Shown: positions 18,648 to 27,840, counted from the stretch's first letter. The stretch is 64,000 nt of DNA from an uncultured Sphingopyxis sp. (GCF_900078365.1 NZ_LT598653.1:3605501-3669500), one strand, 5' to 3'. Numbers and translations: made by a program. The notes: generated by a model from the letters alone, not told the origin.

Positions 18648-19673
18648 ATGACCGCCGCCCCGTCCGTGTCCGCCATCGTCGACGATGCCGAATGGCTCGC
18701 GCATCGCTATGATCCGGGGCACGACGCCTTCCATTTTCGCCGCGTTCCGCGCCCGGCGCGCGGCGCGGCCCCCTTCCTCACCGATACGCATCTGGGCGAG
18801 GAGACGGCGCCGGCGATATTGCGCCGGAGCGACTGCCTCGGCGCGGCGGGCGCGGCATCCGCGCCGCTCCACTTCATCTTCCATTCGGCCTATTGCGCTT
18901 CGACGATGCTGACCCACGCCCTCGACCAGCCGGGCGTCGCCGCCAGCCTGTCCGAACCGGTGCTGCTCAACGACATGGTCGGCTGGCGCCGCCGCGGCGC
19001 CGATCCGCGCGATCATGGCCGCGTGATGGACGGCGCGCTCGCGATGCTCGGGCGCGGCTTCGCGCCGGGCGAGGCGGTGGTCGTCAAGCCGTCGAACATC
19101 TTCAACCCGCTCGCGCGCGGGGCGCTGATGCTGCGGCCCCAGGCGCGCGCGATCCTGCTCTACGCGCCGCTCCGCGCCTTCCTGCTGTCGGTCGCGCGCA
19201 AGGGCATGTGGTGCCGCCTGTGGTGCCGCGAGCTGCTCGAATCCTATCTCGCCGACGGCTATGTTCAGCTGGGGTTCGAACCACGCGATTATTTCCGCCA
19301 GTCGGACCTGCAGGTCGCGGCGGCCGGCTGGCTCGCGCAGCAACAGGCCTTCGCCGCGCTGCTCGACTGGGCGCCCGCGCGGATCGCGTCGCTCGACAGC
19401 GAGACATTGACGCAGGGCCCCGCCGCAGCGATCGCGGCGGCGATGGACCATCTGCACCTCACGGGCGACCGCGCCGCGATCGCCGATCATCCGGCGCTGG
19501 CGCGCAACAGCAAGTCGGGCGCCGCGTTTGCGGAAGGCGAGCGACAGCGCGACCTTGCCGCGGCCGAGGCCGCCTATGGCGAAGAGATTTCGCAGGTGGC
19601 CGGCTGGGCGGAGGCCGTTGCGGGGCAGGCGAATATTCCGCTGATCCTGCCGGGACCGTTACCGGTGCGCTGA
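18648..19673 (+). CDS. Sulfotransferase-like P-loop protein
   Basis: About 341 residues. Residues about 76-90 read FIFHSAYCASTMLTHAL, resembling the 5'-phosphosulfate-binding loop of sulfotransferase-fold proteins (hydrophobic strand, polar turn, Ser/Thr, helix). VVVKPSNIFN and RAILLYAPLRAFLLSVARKG further on fit the same fold. There is no signal peptide. The start at 18648 is chosen because it is close to the first conserved residues (IVDDAEWLAHRYDPG) and is preceded by AAGG. Upstream in-frame ATGs would overlap the divergent oxygenase gene. The substrate is unknown, and annotation as a true sulfotransferase is tentative. Confidence 0.65.
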   Translation: MTAAPSVSAIVDDAEWLAHRYDPGHDAFHFRRVPRPARGAAPFLTDTHLGEETAPAILRRSDCLGAAGAASAPLHFIFHSAYCASTMLTHALDQPGVAASLSEPVLLNDMVGWRRRGADPRDHGRVMDGALAMLGRGFAPGEAVVVKPSNIFNPLARGALMLRPQARAILLYAPLRAFLLSVARKGMWCRLWCRELLESYLADGYVQLGFEPRDYFRQSDLQVAAAGWLAQQQAFAALLDWAPARIASLDSETLTQGPAAAIAAAMDHLHLTGDRAAIADHPALARNSKSGAAFAEGERQRDLAAAEAAYGEEISQVAGWAEAVAGQANIPLILPGPLPVR

Positions 19674-19709
19674 TACCCTCCGGAAAGACCGGTTACGGCC
19701 GAAACCAGT

Positions 19710-19830
19710 CGTCGCCCCCGCGAAGGCGGGGGCCGCCAGCGGCCTTAATCAGCGGTGTTGCGTATACCGACAGCGGCCCCCGCCTTCGCGGGGGCGACGG
19801 TTATAGGCAACGTCCGCTCTCCACCCCAAA
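19710..19830. repeat. Family C palindromic repeat, copy 1, with flanks
   Basis: Perfect arms gtcgcccccgcgaaggcggg and its complement enclose a loop with gccttaatcagcggtgttgc. The right flank ttataggcaacgtccgct is found inverted beside copy 2 (24648-24767), although the loops of both copies have the same orientation. Further copies lie at 43574-43664 and 49634-49712. Confidence 0.85.
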
Positions 19831-19864
19831 ACGGTCGTTCAAGCCAACCTCGCCATCCGCATAG

Positions 19865-19893
19865 AAAAAGGGGCGGACATCGCTGTCCGCCCC
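19865..19893 (-). terminator. Terminator of the TonB-dependent receptor gene
   Basis: On the minus strand gggcggaca and tgtccgccc form a perfect 9-bp stem with a 4-base loop followed by cttttt. It lies about 26 bases after the receptor stop codon. Confidence 0.92.
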
Positions 19894-19918
19894 CAATTCC
19901 TGCCGAAGCGTGAAGCGA

Positions 19919-22900
19919 CTAGAACTTCAGCTTCGCCGACACCGCGTAACGGCGGCCCAGCGCGTCGTAGGTCGACGGGAAGGTGTTGCCGCTGTTGTAG
20001 GTGGTCGAACCGATCGAGTTGCCGACGATCGGCGGCTTGTTGTTGAGCAGGTTCTGCACGGTCGCGGTGAACACCAGATTCTCGCTGACGTTGAAACGCG
20101 CCGTCAGGTCGAAATAGTGCTGCGCCTTGATCTTGCGGAACTGCGGATCGACGACGCAGCCGCCGCCGTCCGCACCCGTCGGATCCGGGCAATCGTCGGG
20201 ATTGTCCAGCGCCGCATCGATATCGGCCTGCAACTGCAGGGGTTCGAACGACACCGCATCCTGCCAACGCCACAGCAGCGACAGATCCACCGTATCGAAG
20301 CCGAGCGTGAAGCGGTTCGAGAACTGGAATTCCGGCTGGATCGAACCCGTAAACGAGCAGTTCACGCTGTAGTATCCGACGCATTCGCGGTTGATCGAGT
20401 TCGGGTTCGCGACGTTCGAATTGAACTTCGAATGACGCGTCCAGTTACCGACGAACGACCAGTTGAGGCTGGCGAAGCCGAGGTCGGTGCCCCAGTTCAT
20501 CAGCAGGTCGAAGCCGTCAGTGTACAGGCGGCCCAGATTGTTGGTCTGGCCGAACAGGCCACCGGTCGTCGCCGGATCGCCGTCTAGGCCACCCGTGATC
20601 GGGTTACGACGGATCGACGTACAGGCCGGGTCGGTCGCGCTGTTGGCACCCGACGCACCAAAGCAGGCTTCGATGATGTCGCCGGGCAGCGGGGCGCCGA
20701 TGACGTTGTTGATCTTGATGTTGTAATAATCGAGCGACAGGTTGAAGCGCGGCAGGAAGTCCGGCTGGAGCACCACACCGAGCGTCCAGGTGTCCGCCTT
20801 TTCCGGCTGCAGGTTCAGGTTGCCGCCCGCAGTGATGTTCGCCTGAGCCGCGGTCGGGTTGGTGATCGAACCGATCACCCCGGCCGGAGCGCCCTGTGCG
20901 ATACAGATCGCGCGCAGGTTGGCGTCACCAAGCGGAGCGCCGCCCGCACAGGGATCGATACCGAGGTTGGTCAGGCCGACCGACAGCGGCGTGAAGAGTT
21001 CGCCGATGTTGGGAGCGCGAACCGCGCGGCTGTAGTTGCCGCGGATCTTGACGCCAGCACCCGGTTCCCAGCTGCCGCCGGCCTTCCAGGTCCAGGTGTC
21101 GTAACCGCCCGCGCCCTTGATGCTGTAATCCGAATAGCGAACACCGGCTTCGACGGTCAGGCTTTCGAAGAAGGGCTTGTCCTCGATCAGCGGCGCGACG
21201 ACTTCGGCATAAGCCTCGTAGACGTCATAGGCGCCGTCGATGTCAGGCGCCGCACCGCCAGCGCCGCCGAGTTCGCCCGGGGTCTTGGCGAGCAGGTCCG
21301 ACGACTGCTGCGCGGTATATTTGCGATATTCGCCACCGATAGCGAAGCCGATCGGCTGCACCGCGCCCGGCGATGCAAAGCCGAGATCGCCCGAAATGAT
21401 CCCGCGAACCTGGGCCAGCGAGGTCCGGTTGACCGAGGTGCTCTTTTCCGAAAGGAAGCGAGCCGCTTCCGGCGTGATCGAACCTTCGGGGCCGAACAGG
21501 TTGACCGGAACGCAAGCCGAGTTGCCGCTCTGGCAAGTCACGCCGTCATCCGACAGCGAGGCCTCGCGGAAACGCGACTGCAGCGTATAGCCGTTGATGC
21601 TCTGAATGTTTTCCGACTCGCCATAGGCGCCCTCGACACTCCAGTCGATGGTGTCGGTGAGGCCGCCACGCGCGCCGACGCGATAATCGAAGAAAGTCGT
21701 CTGATAGTTGCTGATACGCGGACCGACTTCCGGAGTGCGGCGGTTCAGTGCGACCGTGACTTCTTCATAATCAGGATCGTCACGCCCCGTAGCCGCAGCT
21801 GCGCGGGCGCAAGCCGCCTCATCGAGGAACGGTGTGTATGCCGTCTGTCCCGACACCGGATTGCCGTCGGCATCGACGCCATTGACGACCGGCGCGGTGT
21901 TGAAGGCACAGAACTGGTTACGTAGCGCCTCCGGCAGGAACGGATTGTTCAGGTTGATCGTCACCGTGCCACCGAACGAACCCGACGGAGCGATGATCGT
22001 CGACACGGTCTGCTTCGAGAACATGCCGCGCGTATAAACTTCAACCGCGTCCGAGACCTCGTAATTGGCCTGACCATAGATGTTGAAGCGTTCGAACGGC
22101 GTCTGGAAGATGTTGAACGGGTTGAAGTTGTAGGTCGCGAACGTGCCAACAGCCTGACCGTCGGCATTGACCTGACGGACGCCGCCATTTGCCGCACCAT
22201 CGGGATTCAGGGCGAGAACCGGAAGCGTCGCCGGGCTGTCCGGGTCGGTCGGATCATAGTTGGGGTTCGGAACAGTTGCGCCCGTGTTGGCGTATTGCGC
22301 GATGATGTTCGGCACGCCGTTGGTCAGGCCGCGAGTGCCCGAGATGCGCGACGGAACACCGGTGCCCGAACCGAGATAGGTGTTCGAATAGCTGTCGAGC
22401 GTGTCGTTCGAGAAGGGGCGCGCGCCCTGATAGACGGCGTCGGCCTGCTGGTAACCGACGCTCAGCACCGCATTGCCGCGGCCGTCGTCGAAGTTGGCAC
22501 CGATCGTGGCGTCGATGCGGAAGATATTGCCGTCGCCCTGTTCGGTCAGCTGTTCCGAAGCGGTGACTTCAAGACCCGCGAAATCGCGCTTGGTGACGAA
22601 GTTGACGACGCCGGTGATCGCGTCGGCGCCATAGGTGGTCACCGCCGCGCCGGTCAGCGCGTCGACGCGCTCGATCAGCGCGAGCGGGATGTTGTTGAGG
22701 TCGACGCGGCCGTTGACGTCCGACGGAGCGACGCGATTACCGTTCAGAAGGACGATGTTGCGGGTCGAGCCGAGGCCGCGAAGGTCGACGTAGGAAGCGC
22801 CGCCGTTGCCGTTGTTGACCGCCGAACCGATGTTGGCGACCACGCCGGGCAATTCGCGCAAGACTTCTTCGGCGACGTTCGACTGCTTCAGTTCGATCGT

Positions 22901-23101
22901 GTCGGCGGTCGTGACGTTGACCGGGGTCGACTGTTCGAGGTTGGGGTTGCGGATCAGCGTGCCGGTGACGACGATTTCCTCGCCCGGCGCCGCGCCCTCG
23001 ACAGCTGCGTCCTGCGCATAGGCAGGAGCCGAAACCAGGGCGACGCTCATCACGAACGGCGCAGCGCCCAGCTTCAGCTTGGAATAGTGGGTTTTCTTCA
23101 C
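19919..23101 (-). CDS. TonB-dependent outer-membrane receptor
   Basis: About 1060 residues. The start is the GTG at 23101: AAGGGA precedes it, and it gives a signal peptide (KKTHYSKLKLGAAPFVM to AYAQ, cleaved near residue 29), whereas upstream codons do not. EEIVVTGTLIRNPN follows, a TonB-box-like N-terminus, then a plug domain (VAEEVLRELPGV, YVDLRGLGSTRNIVLLNG, GADAITGVVNFVTKRDF) and a large 22-strand-type beta-barrel ending in the C-terminal Phe of YAVSAKLKF. No STN or FecR partner is present, so signalling through an anti-sigma factor is not suggested. It has its own terminator. Neighbouring oxygenase and sulfotransferase-like genes hint at a peptide or modified-polymer ligand, but the ligand is unknown. 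Confidence 0.93.
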   Translation of the reverse strand: MKKTHYSKLKLGAAPFVMSVALVSAPAYAQDAAVEGAAPGEEIVVTGTLIRNPNLEQSTPVNVTTADTIELKQSNVAEEVLRELPGVVANIGSAVNNGNGGASYVDLRGLGSTRNIVLLNGNRVAPSDVNGRVDLNNIPLALIERVDALTGAAVTTYGADAITGVVNFVTKRDFAGLEVTASEQLTEQGDGNIFRIDATIGANFDDGRGNAVLSVGYQQADAVYQGARPFSNDTLDSYSNTYLGSGTGVPSRISGTRGLTNGVPNIIAQYANTGATVPNPNYDPTDPDSPATLPVLALNPDGAANGGVRQVNADGQAVGTFATYNFNPFNIFQTPFERFNIYGQANYEVSDAVEVYTRGMFSKQTVSTIIAPSGSFGGTVTINLNNPFLPEALRNQFCAFNTAPVVNGVDADGNPVSGQTAYTPFLDEAACARAAAATGRDDPDYEEVTVALNRRTPEVGPRISNYQTTFFDYRVGARGGLTDTIDWSVEGAYGESENIQSINGYTLQSRFREASLSDDGVTCQSGNSACVPVNLFGPEGSITPEAARFLSEKSTSVNRTSLAQVRGIISGDLGFASPGAVQPIGFAIGGEYRKYTAQQSSDLLAKTPGELGGAGGAAPDIDGAYDVYEAYAEVVAPLIEDKPFFESLTVEAGVRYSDYSIKGAGGYDTWTWKAGGSWEPGAGVKIRGNYSRAVRAPNIGELFTPLSVGLTNLGIDPCAGGAPLGDANLRAICIAQGAPAGVIGSITNPTAAQANITAGGNLNLQPEKADTWTLGVVLQPDFLPRFNLSLDYYNIKINNVIGAPLPGDIIEACFGASGANSATDPACTSIRRNPITGGLDGDPATTGGLFGQTNNLGRLYTDGFDLLMNWGTDLGFASLNWSFVGNWTRHSKFNSNVANPNSINRECVGYYSVNCSFTGSIQPEFQFSNRFTLGFDTVDLSLLWRWQDAVSFEPLQLQADIDAALDNPDDCPDPTGADGGGCVVDPQFRKIKAQHYFDLTARFNVSENLVFTATVQNLLNNKPPIVGNSIGSTTYNSGNTFPSTYDALGRRYAVSAKLKF

Positions 23102-23368
23102 AGTGCAGTCCCTTGCTACTGGTGGATTGAAATTACCCGGACCCCCGGCGCGACCGGCCAAAGCCGACGCGCAGATGCCCCGATAGCGTGCGGGATGAAA
23201 CTTCGTTCATGTCGAGTAAAGCTAAATCCCGCCGCAAAGGGGCGTTTCGCGGCGCATTGTGACGTATTTGCAACAAACTCGGAAAGCCGCGAAATACAAT
23301 ATGCTGCATCGCGTCATTCGCGACATTTTGTTTCAACGGTTACGAAATGCGCCGCCGGGCGGGGACAC

Positions 23369-24313
23369 TCAGCCGCCGACCGGCCCCGCGAGCTTGCCCG
23401 GGTCGAGGCGCGCGTCGCGCCACTTGAGGCCCCAGTGCATATGCGGCCCCGTCGCGCGCCCGGTCGCGCCCACCGTGCCAAGCCGCTGGCCCTGCACGAC
23501 GCGGTCGCCGAGCTTCACGTCGAGGCGCTGGCAATGGAGAAAGGCGCTCGACAAACCCATGCCGTGATCGACGATGAGCAGATTGCCTTCGAGCGTGAAA
23601 GGGGAAGTCGCCGCGAGCACGACCACCCCGTCGGCGGGCGCGACAAAGGGGGTTCCCGCGGGAACCGCGACGTCGGTGCCGCTATGATAGCTGCCAGGCT
23701 TGCCCTGATAGACGCGCTGCGAACCGAAGAAACCCGACAATCGCCCGGTCACCGGCCAGCGGAACGCCTGCCGCCAGCCGTCCGATTCGACCTGCTTGCT
23801 CCGCGCTGCTGCGATCTGCGCGAGTTCGGCGGGACGGCGGCGCTGAAATTCCGCGTCGCTGCGCGCGCTGCCACGATAAGGTGCGTTGATATGCTCGAGC
23901 CGCCAGCGGCCCGGCGCCACCGCAATGTCATGCTCGACCGCGCGCCCGTCGGCGAGCGTCGCGACGAGCCGCGCCTCGGGGCCCGCATCGCGATCGAAGG
24001 CGATCAGGAAGCGCCCGTCGGCGGCGACCGGAATCGCCTTGCCGTCGAAGGTCAGCGCGCGCGTGCCGTCGGGCGCCCGCCCGACCATCGCCGCGCCCTG
24101 CTCGGCGATGCCCTGCAGCGCGAAATCGGCGCGCACCGGCGAGGGAGGCGGCGCAGGCGGCGGCGGAGCGGGCCGCGGCGCGGGTTCGGGACGGGCCGGC
24201 GGCTGCGGCGCCGGCTCTCTTCCCGCATCGATCGACGGCACACAGCCGGACAGCACCGCGGCCAGCGCCAGCACCGCGCCCCGACGAAGCTCGCCCGCCG
24301 TCCTCGACCTCAT
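23369..24313 (-). CDS. M23-family peptidoglycan peptidase-like lipoprotein
   Basis: About 314 residues. A lipobox LAAVLSGC (Cys about 24) indicates a lipoprotein, then a long Pro-rich linker, then an M23 (LytM/VanY-like beta-lytic) domain with the Zn-site motifs HSGTDVAVPAG and HMHWGL. The second motif has the His-x-His of active enzymes, so endopeptidase activity is plausible. The preferred start, ATG at 24313, overlaps the DUF2093 stop codon in an ATGA, indicating translational coupling. The longer in-frame extension to 24436 would bury the lipobox. It lies 267 bases before the TonB receptor, which probably has its own promoter in that gap. Confidence 0.88.
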   Translation of the reverse strand: MRSRTAGELRRGAVLALAAVLSGCVPSIDAGREPAPQPPARPEPAPRPAPPPPAPPPSPVRADFALQGIAEQGAAMVGRAPDGTRALTFDGKAIPVAADGRFLIAFDRDAGPEARLVATLADGRAVEHDIAVAPGRWRLEHINAPYRGSARSDAEFQRRRPAELAQIAAARSKQVESDGWRQAFRWPVTGRLSGFFGSQRVYQGKPGSYHSGTDVAVPAGTPFVAPADGVVVLAATSPFTLEGNLLIVDHGMGLSSAFLHCQRLDVKLGDRVVQGQRLGTVGATGRATGPHMHWGLKWRDARLDPGKLAGPVGG

Positions 24314-24522
24314 GCCTGGCGCGCGGCGTCCAGTGCGGCCTGCACCGACAATGCGGCGCTCGCATAAGCTTCCTGCCGCGCGACCGACCAGTAACGCAGC
24401 TCGTCGAGCCCGATCGGCGCGCCGGTCACCGCGCACAGCACATGGTCGCCGGGCGCGAGGACGCGAAAGCCGTTGGGTCCATATTGGAGGCGGGCAAGGC
24501 GGTTGCGGCTGGCGATCAGCAT
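24310..24522 (-). CDS. DUF2093 small protein
   Basis: A 70-residue protein matching the alphaproteobacterial DUF2093 family, with the typical ELRYWSVARQEAYASA core. There is no signal or membrane segment. Its stop codon overlaps the start codon of the M23 lipoprotein gene. DUF2093 genes are commonly found near xseA, and xseA is the next minus-strand gene upstream here, so the order is conserved even though a repeat separates them. Function unknown. Confidence 0.85.
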   Translation of the reverse strand: MLIASRNRLARLQYGPNGFRVLAPGDHVLCAVTGAPIGLDELRYWSVARQEAYASAALSVQAALDAARQA

Positions 24523-24647
24523 GATTCTCTATCCATAAGGCGGCACGTCATGGCCCGGTTATAACAGCATCGCGCGACGCGGCCACCCCCGGCGACGCCG
24601 GGGCGGACGATCGGATCGATTGCGAACACGCCGGAGCAGGTCGGCTT

Positions 24648-24767
24648 TGGGGTGGGGAGCGGACGTTGCCTATAACCGTCGCCCCCGCGAAGGCGGGGGC
24701 CGCCAGCGGCCTTAATCAGCGGTGTTGCGTAAACCGACAGCGGCCCCCGCCTTCGCGGGGGCGACGG
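24648..24767. repeat. Family C palindromic repeat, copy 2, with flanks
   Basis: Core almost identical to that at 19710-19799 and in the same orientation (loop gccttaatcagcggtgttgc). The flanks agcggacgttgcctataa on the left and tttcggccg on the right are the reverse complement of those of copy 1. The core loop has therefore flipped relative to its surroundings in one copy. Confidence 0.85.
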
Positions 24768-24815
24768 CTAGTTTCGGCCGAAAACAATCACGCCGCTGTC
24801 CCGATAACAATCGCC

Positions 24816-26313
24816 TCAGAAAAGCTCGCCCTGCCCGCGCTTCGGCTCGGCGGGCGGCGGCTTGCGCTGCGGCCTGGGCGCGGGCGGCGGCGGAACGCCA
24901 TCCCCGCCCGTCACCTGCACCGGCACGTCGCCGTCGGCGAATTGCAGCCGCAGATGCCCGGCATCCTTCGCCTTGCCCGCCGACGTGACGATCGCGCCGC
25001 CGCCGTCGCGCACCATCGCGTAGCCGCGCGACAGGAGCGCGCGCGGGTCGAGCGACGCCAGCAGCCGCCCGAGCCCTTCGAGCAGCGCGCGGTCGCGGTC
25101 CCAGCGACGCGCGAGCAGCGCGGGCCGCAACGCCGCGCCGCGCGCCGCGAGCCGCTCCGAAATCATGGTCAGCCGGTGGTGCTGGCTGCGATCGAGCCGT
25201 TCGCCGGCATCGTCGAGTCGCTGGCGCTGCGGCGCATAGAGCGCCTCGCGCTTCGGCAGGTGGCGGGCGAGCGCGCGGATTTCGCCGGCCAGCTGGCGCC
25301 ATTGTTTGATGACAGCTGGCCGGCAGGTGGCGGGCGAGCGCGGTCAGCCGCTCGCCCGCCAGCGCCTGATGCCGGTTCGCCGCGCCGATGATCCGCCCGT
25401 TCCACGTCGCGAGCTGCGACATCAGTTCGGCGCGCACCGGCACCGCCATCTCCGCTGCGGCGGTCGGGGTCGGCGCGCGCACGTCGGCGGCATAGTCGGC
25501 GAGCGTCACGTCGGTCTCGTGCCCCACCGCGCTGATCGTCGGGATGCGGCAATCGGCGATCGCGCGCACGACGACCTCTTCGTTGAACGCCCACAGATCC
25601 TCGATCGACCCGCCGCCGCGCGCGACGATGACGAGGTCGGGGCGCGGCACCGGTCCGCCGGGGGCAAGCGCGTCGAAGCCACGGATGGCATTCGCGACCT
25701 GCGCCGCCGCGCCGTCGCCCTGCACCAGCACCGGCCACACGATCACATGCGTCGGACAGCGGTCGGCGAGCCGGTGAAGAATGTCGCGAATCACCGCGCC
25801 GGTCGGCGAGGTCACGACGCCGATCGTGCGCGGCAGATAGGGCAGCCGGTCATATTTCCGCTCGCGGTCGAACAGCCCCTCGGCGCCGAGCCGCGCCTTC
25901 AGCTTTTCGAAGAGCAGCATCAGCGCGCCCTCGCCCGCGACCTCGAGCGTATCGACGACGAGCTGATATTTCGAGCGCCCCGGATAGGTAGTGAGCCTGC
26001 CGGTCGCGATCACTTCGATCCCGTCCTCGGGGCGGAAGGCGAGGCGTCCCGCCTGCCCCTTCCACATCACCATGTCGATCAGCGCATTATCGTCCTTCAG
26101 CGCCGCATAGAAATGCCCCGACGCCGCGCGCTTTGCCCCCGACAACTCACCCCGCACGCGCACGCGCGCGAAGCCGTCCTCGACCGTGCGCTTGATCGCC
26201 GCCGATAACTGGCTGACCGACAAGGCAGGTGCATTGTCCCCCGGCGCCGCCTCGGCTAACAGCCGCGCTTCGGTGCCATCGTCGGACGCCGTATCGGGAA
26301 AAGGGACTGCCAT
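24816..26313 (-). pseudogene. xseA: Exodeoxyribonuclease VII large subunit, frame broken
   Basis: Catalytic subunit of ExoVII, which degrades single-stranded DNA. The start ATG at 26313 overlaps the purD start. An N-terminal OB-fold (SVSQLSAAIKRTVEDGFARVRV, GHFYAALKD) is followed by the catalytic domain (GVVTSPTGAVIRDIL, VARGGGSIEDLWAFNEE, SAVGHETDVTLADYAAD), then the C-terminal coiled-coil region. The frame is lost after ALARHLP near 25320, and the C-terminal part (MISERLAARGAALRP, LLSRGYAMVRDGGG) continues in another frame. A 22-bp direct repeat at 25254-25275 and 25321-25342 brackets the lesion. Removing 67 bases gives a normal 476-residue protein. Loss of the C-terminus would remove XseB-binding parts; alternatively the lesion is an assembly artefact. 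Confidence 0.87.
25254..25342 (-). repeat. Direct repeat bracketing the xseA lesion
   Basis: A 22-base exact repeat beginning cggcaggtggcgggcgag lies at 25254-25275 and 25321-25342 (offset 67, not a multiple of three). Coding-strand sequence before the two copies encodes related peptides (ALAGERLTALARHLP and, in the shifted frame, QLAGEIRALARHLP), so one copy looks like a diverged version of the other. Confidence 0.9.
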
Positions 26314-27589
26314 GAATATCCTGCTGGTCGGATCGGGGGGCCGCGAACATGCGCTCAGCTGGCAGTTGGCACAATCGCCAAGCTGCGCCAAGCTCTATGC
26401 CGCACCGGGCAACCCGGGGATCGAGCTTTACGCCGAATGCGTGCCCGTCGCGGCCGACGATCTCGACGCGCTGATCGCCTTCGTAAAGGCGCATGCGATC
26501 GATTTCGTCGTCGTCGGCCCCGAAGCGCCGCTCGTCGCCGGCCTCGCCGACCGCCTGCGCGCCATCGGCATCCCCGCCTTCGGCCCCAGCGCCGCCGCGG
26601 CGCGGCTCGAAGGATCGAAGGGCTTCACCAAGGATCTCTGCGCGCGCGCGTCGATCCCGACCGCCGCTTATGTCCGCTGCACCTCCGCCGAGGAAGCGCT
26701 CGCCGTGCTCGAAGGCTTTTCAATCCCCGTGGTGATCAAGGCCGACGGCCTTGCCGCGGGCAAGGGCGTGATCATCGCCGAAACGCGCGAAGAGGCCGAG
26801 GCCGCGATCGAGGACATGTTCGACGGCGCCTTCGGCGGCGCGGGCGCCGAGGTCGTGATCGAGGAGTTTATGACCGGCGAGGAGGCGAGCTTTTTCGCCC
26901 TCTCCGACGGCACCGACGTCATCGCCTTCGGCAGCGCGCAGGATCACAAGCGCGTCGGCGACGGCGACACCGGCCCGAACACCGGCGGCATGGGCGCCTA
27001 CAGCCCCGCCCCCGTGCTCACCGCCGAACTCGAAGCCGCCGTCATGGACCGCATCATCCGCCCCACGGTGGCGACGCTCGCCGCCGAAGGCACACCCTAT
27101 GTGGGGGTTCTCTTCGCGGGGCTGATGCTGACCGCCGAGGGTCCGAAGCTGATCGAGTATAATTGCCGCTTCGGCGACCCCGAATGCCAGGTGCTGATGA
27201 TGCGCTTCAAGGGCGATTTCGCCGCGCTGCTCCACGCCGCCGCGACCGGGACGCTCGCCACAGCCGAAGCGCCGGCCTTTTCGCACGACTATGCGCTCAC
27301 AGTGGTCATGGCGGCGAAGGGCTATCCGGGCACCCCCGAAAAGGGCGGCGCGATCCGCGGCATCGCCAATGCCGAGGCGGGCGGTGTGCGCGTCTTCCAC
27401 GCCGGCACCGCGAGGGCGGACGGGGCGATCGTCGCCGCGGGCGGCCGCGTCCTCAACGTCACCGCGACGGGCAAGAGCGTGACCGAAGCGCAGGCGCGCG
27501 CCTATGCCGCGGTCGACAGGCTCGATTTCCCGACCGGCTTCTGCCGTCGCGACATCGGCTGGAGAGAGGTCGCGCGCGAAGCGGGCTAA
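26312..27589 (+). CDS. purD: Phosphoribosylamine-glycine ligase (GARS)
   Basis: ATP-grasp enzyme of 425 residues for the second step of purine synthesis. The N-terminus MNILLVGSGGREHALSW is the family signature, followed by FTKDLCARASIPTA, IKADGLAAGKGV and the ATP-grasp motif DGDTGPNTGGMGAYSPAP, with the metal-binding EYNCRFGDPECQ near the centre. AAGGGA lies six bases before the ATG, inside the xseA coding region. The start codons of purD and xseA overlap within CATG, so each gene's ribosome binding site lies in the other. Confidence 0.97.
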   Translation: MNILLVGSGGREHALSWQLAQSPSCAKLYAAPGNPGIELYAECVPVAADDLDALIAFVKAHAIDFVVVGPEAPLVAGLADRLRAIGIPAFGPSAAAARLEGSKGFTKDLCARASIPTAAYVRCTSAEEALAVLEGFSIPVVIKADGLAAGKGVIIAETREEAEAAIEDMFDGAFGGAGAEVVIEEFMTGEEASFFALSDGTDVIAFGSAQDHKRVGDGDTGPNTGGMGAYSPAPVLTAELEAAVMDRIIRPTVATLAAEGTPYVGVLFAGLMLTAEGPKLIEYNCRFGDPECQVLMMRFKGDFAALLHAAATGTLATAEAPAFSHDYALTVVMAAKGYPGTPEKGGAIRGIANAEAGGVRVFHAGTARADGAIVAAGGRVLNVTATGKSVTEAQARAYAAVDRLDFPTGFCRRDIGWREVAREAG

Positions 27590-27619
27590 GGGGTGGCGCG
27601 GGATCGCCCCAATCCCGGT

Positions 27620-27764
27620 CGTCATTCCCGCGAAAGCGGGAACCCAGCCTTTTCTTCGTGCCTTTGCGCCTTTGCGTGAGGTTTTGAATATCTCACGCAA
27701 AGGCGCAAAGGCACGAAGAATCAAGAGGAACGGAAGCTGGGTTCCCGCTTTCGCGGGAATGACG
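27620..27764. repeat. Nested double palindrome after purD (family D)
   Basis: Outer arms begin gtcattcccgcgaaagcggg at 27621 and are matched by a complementary arm ending at 27763. Inside lies a second perfect 27-bp inverted repeat (27654-27680 and 27692-27718, rich in cctttgcg) with an 11-base AT-rich loop. The whole could fold into one long hairpin and may end purD transcription. Confidence 0.85.
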
Positions 27765-27840
27765 AGGATTTGGATGACGGCCCCTTGAGATAGGTTCCGA
27801 GCCCGCATAGGCTGGCCCAAACCCAAAAGCGGAGAAGATC

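Noticed and set aside
19919..23368. B12 riboswitch upstream of the TonB receptor
   Set aside because: No B12-box-like stretch was seen in 23102-23368, and the receptor is not BtuB-like in motif.
23369..24436. Longer M23 protein starting at 24436
   Set aside because: The extra 41 residues are Arg-rich, overlap DUF2093 and would place the lipobox deep inside the protein.
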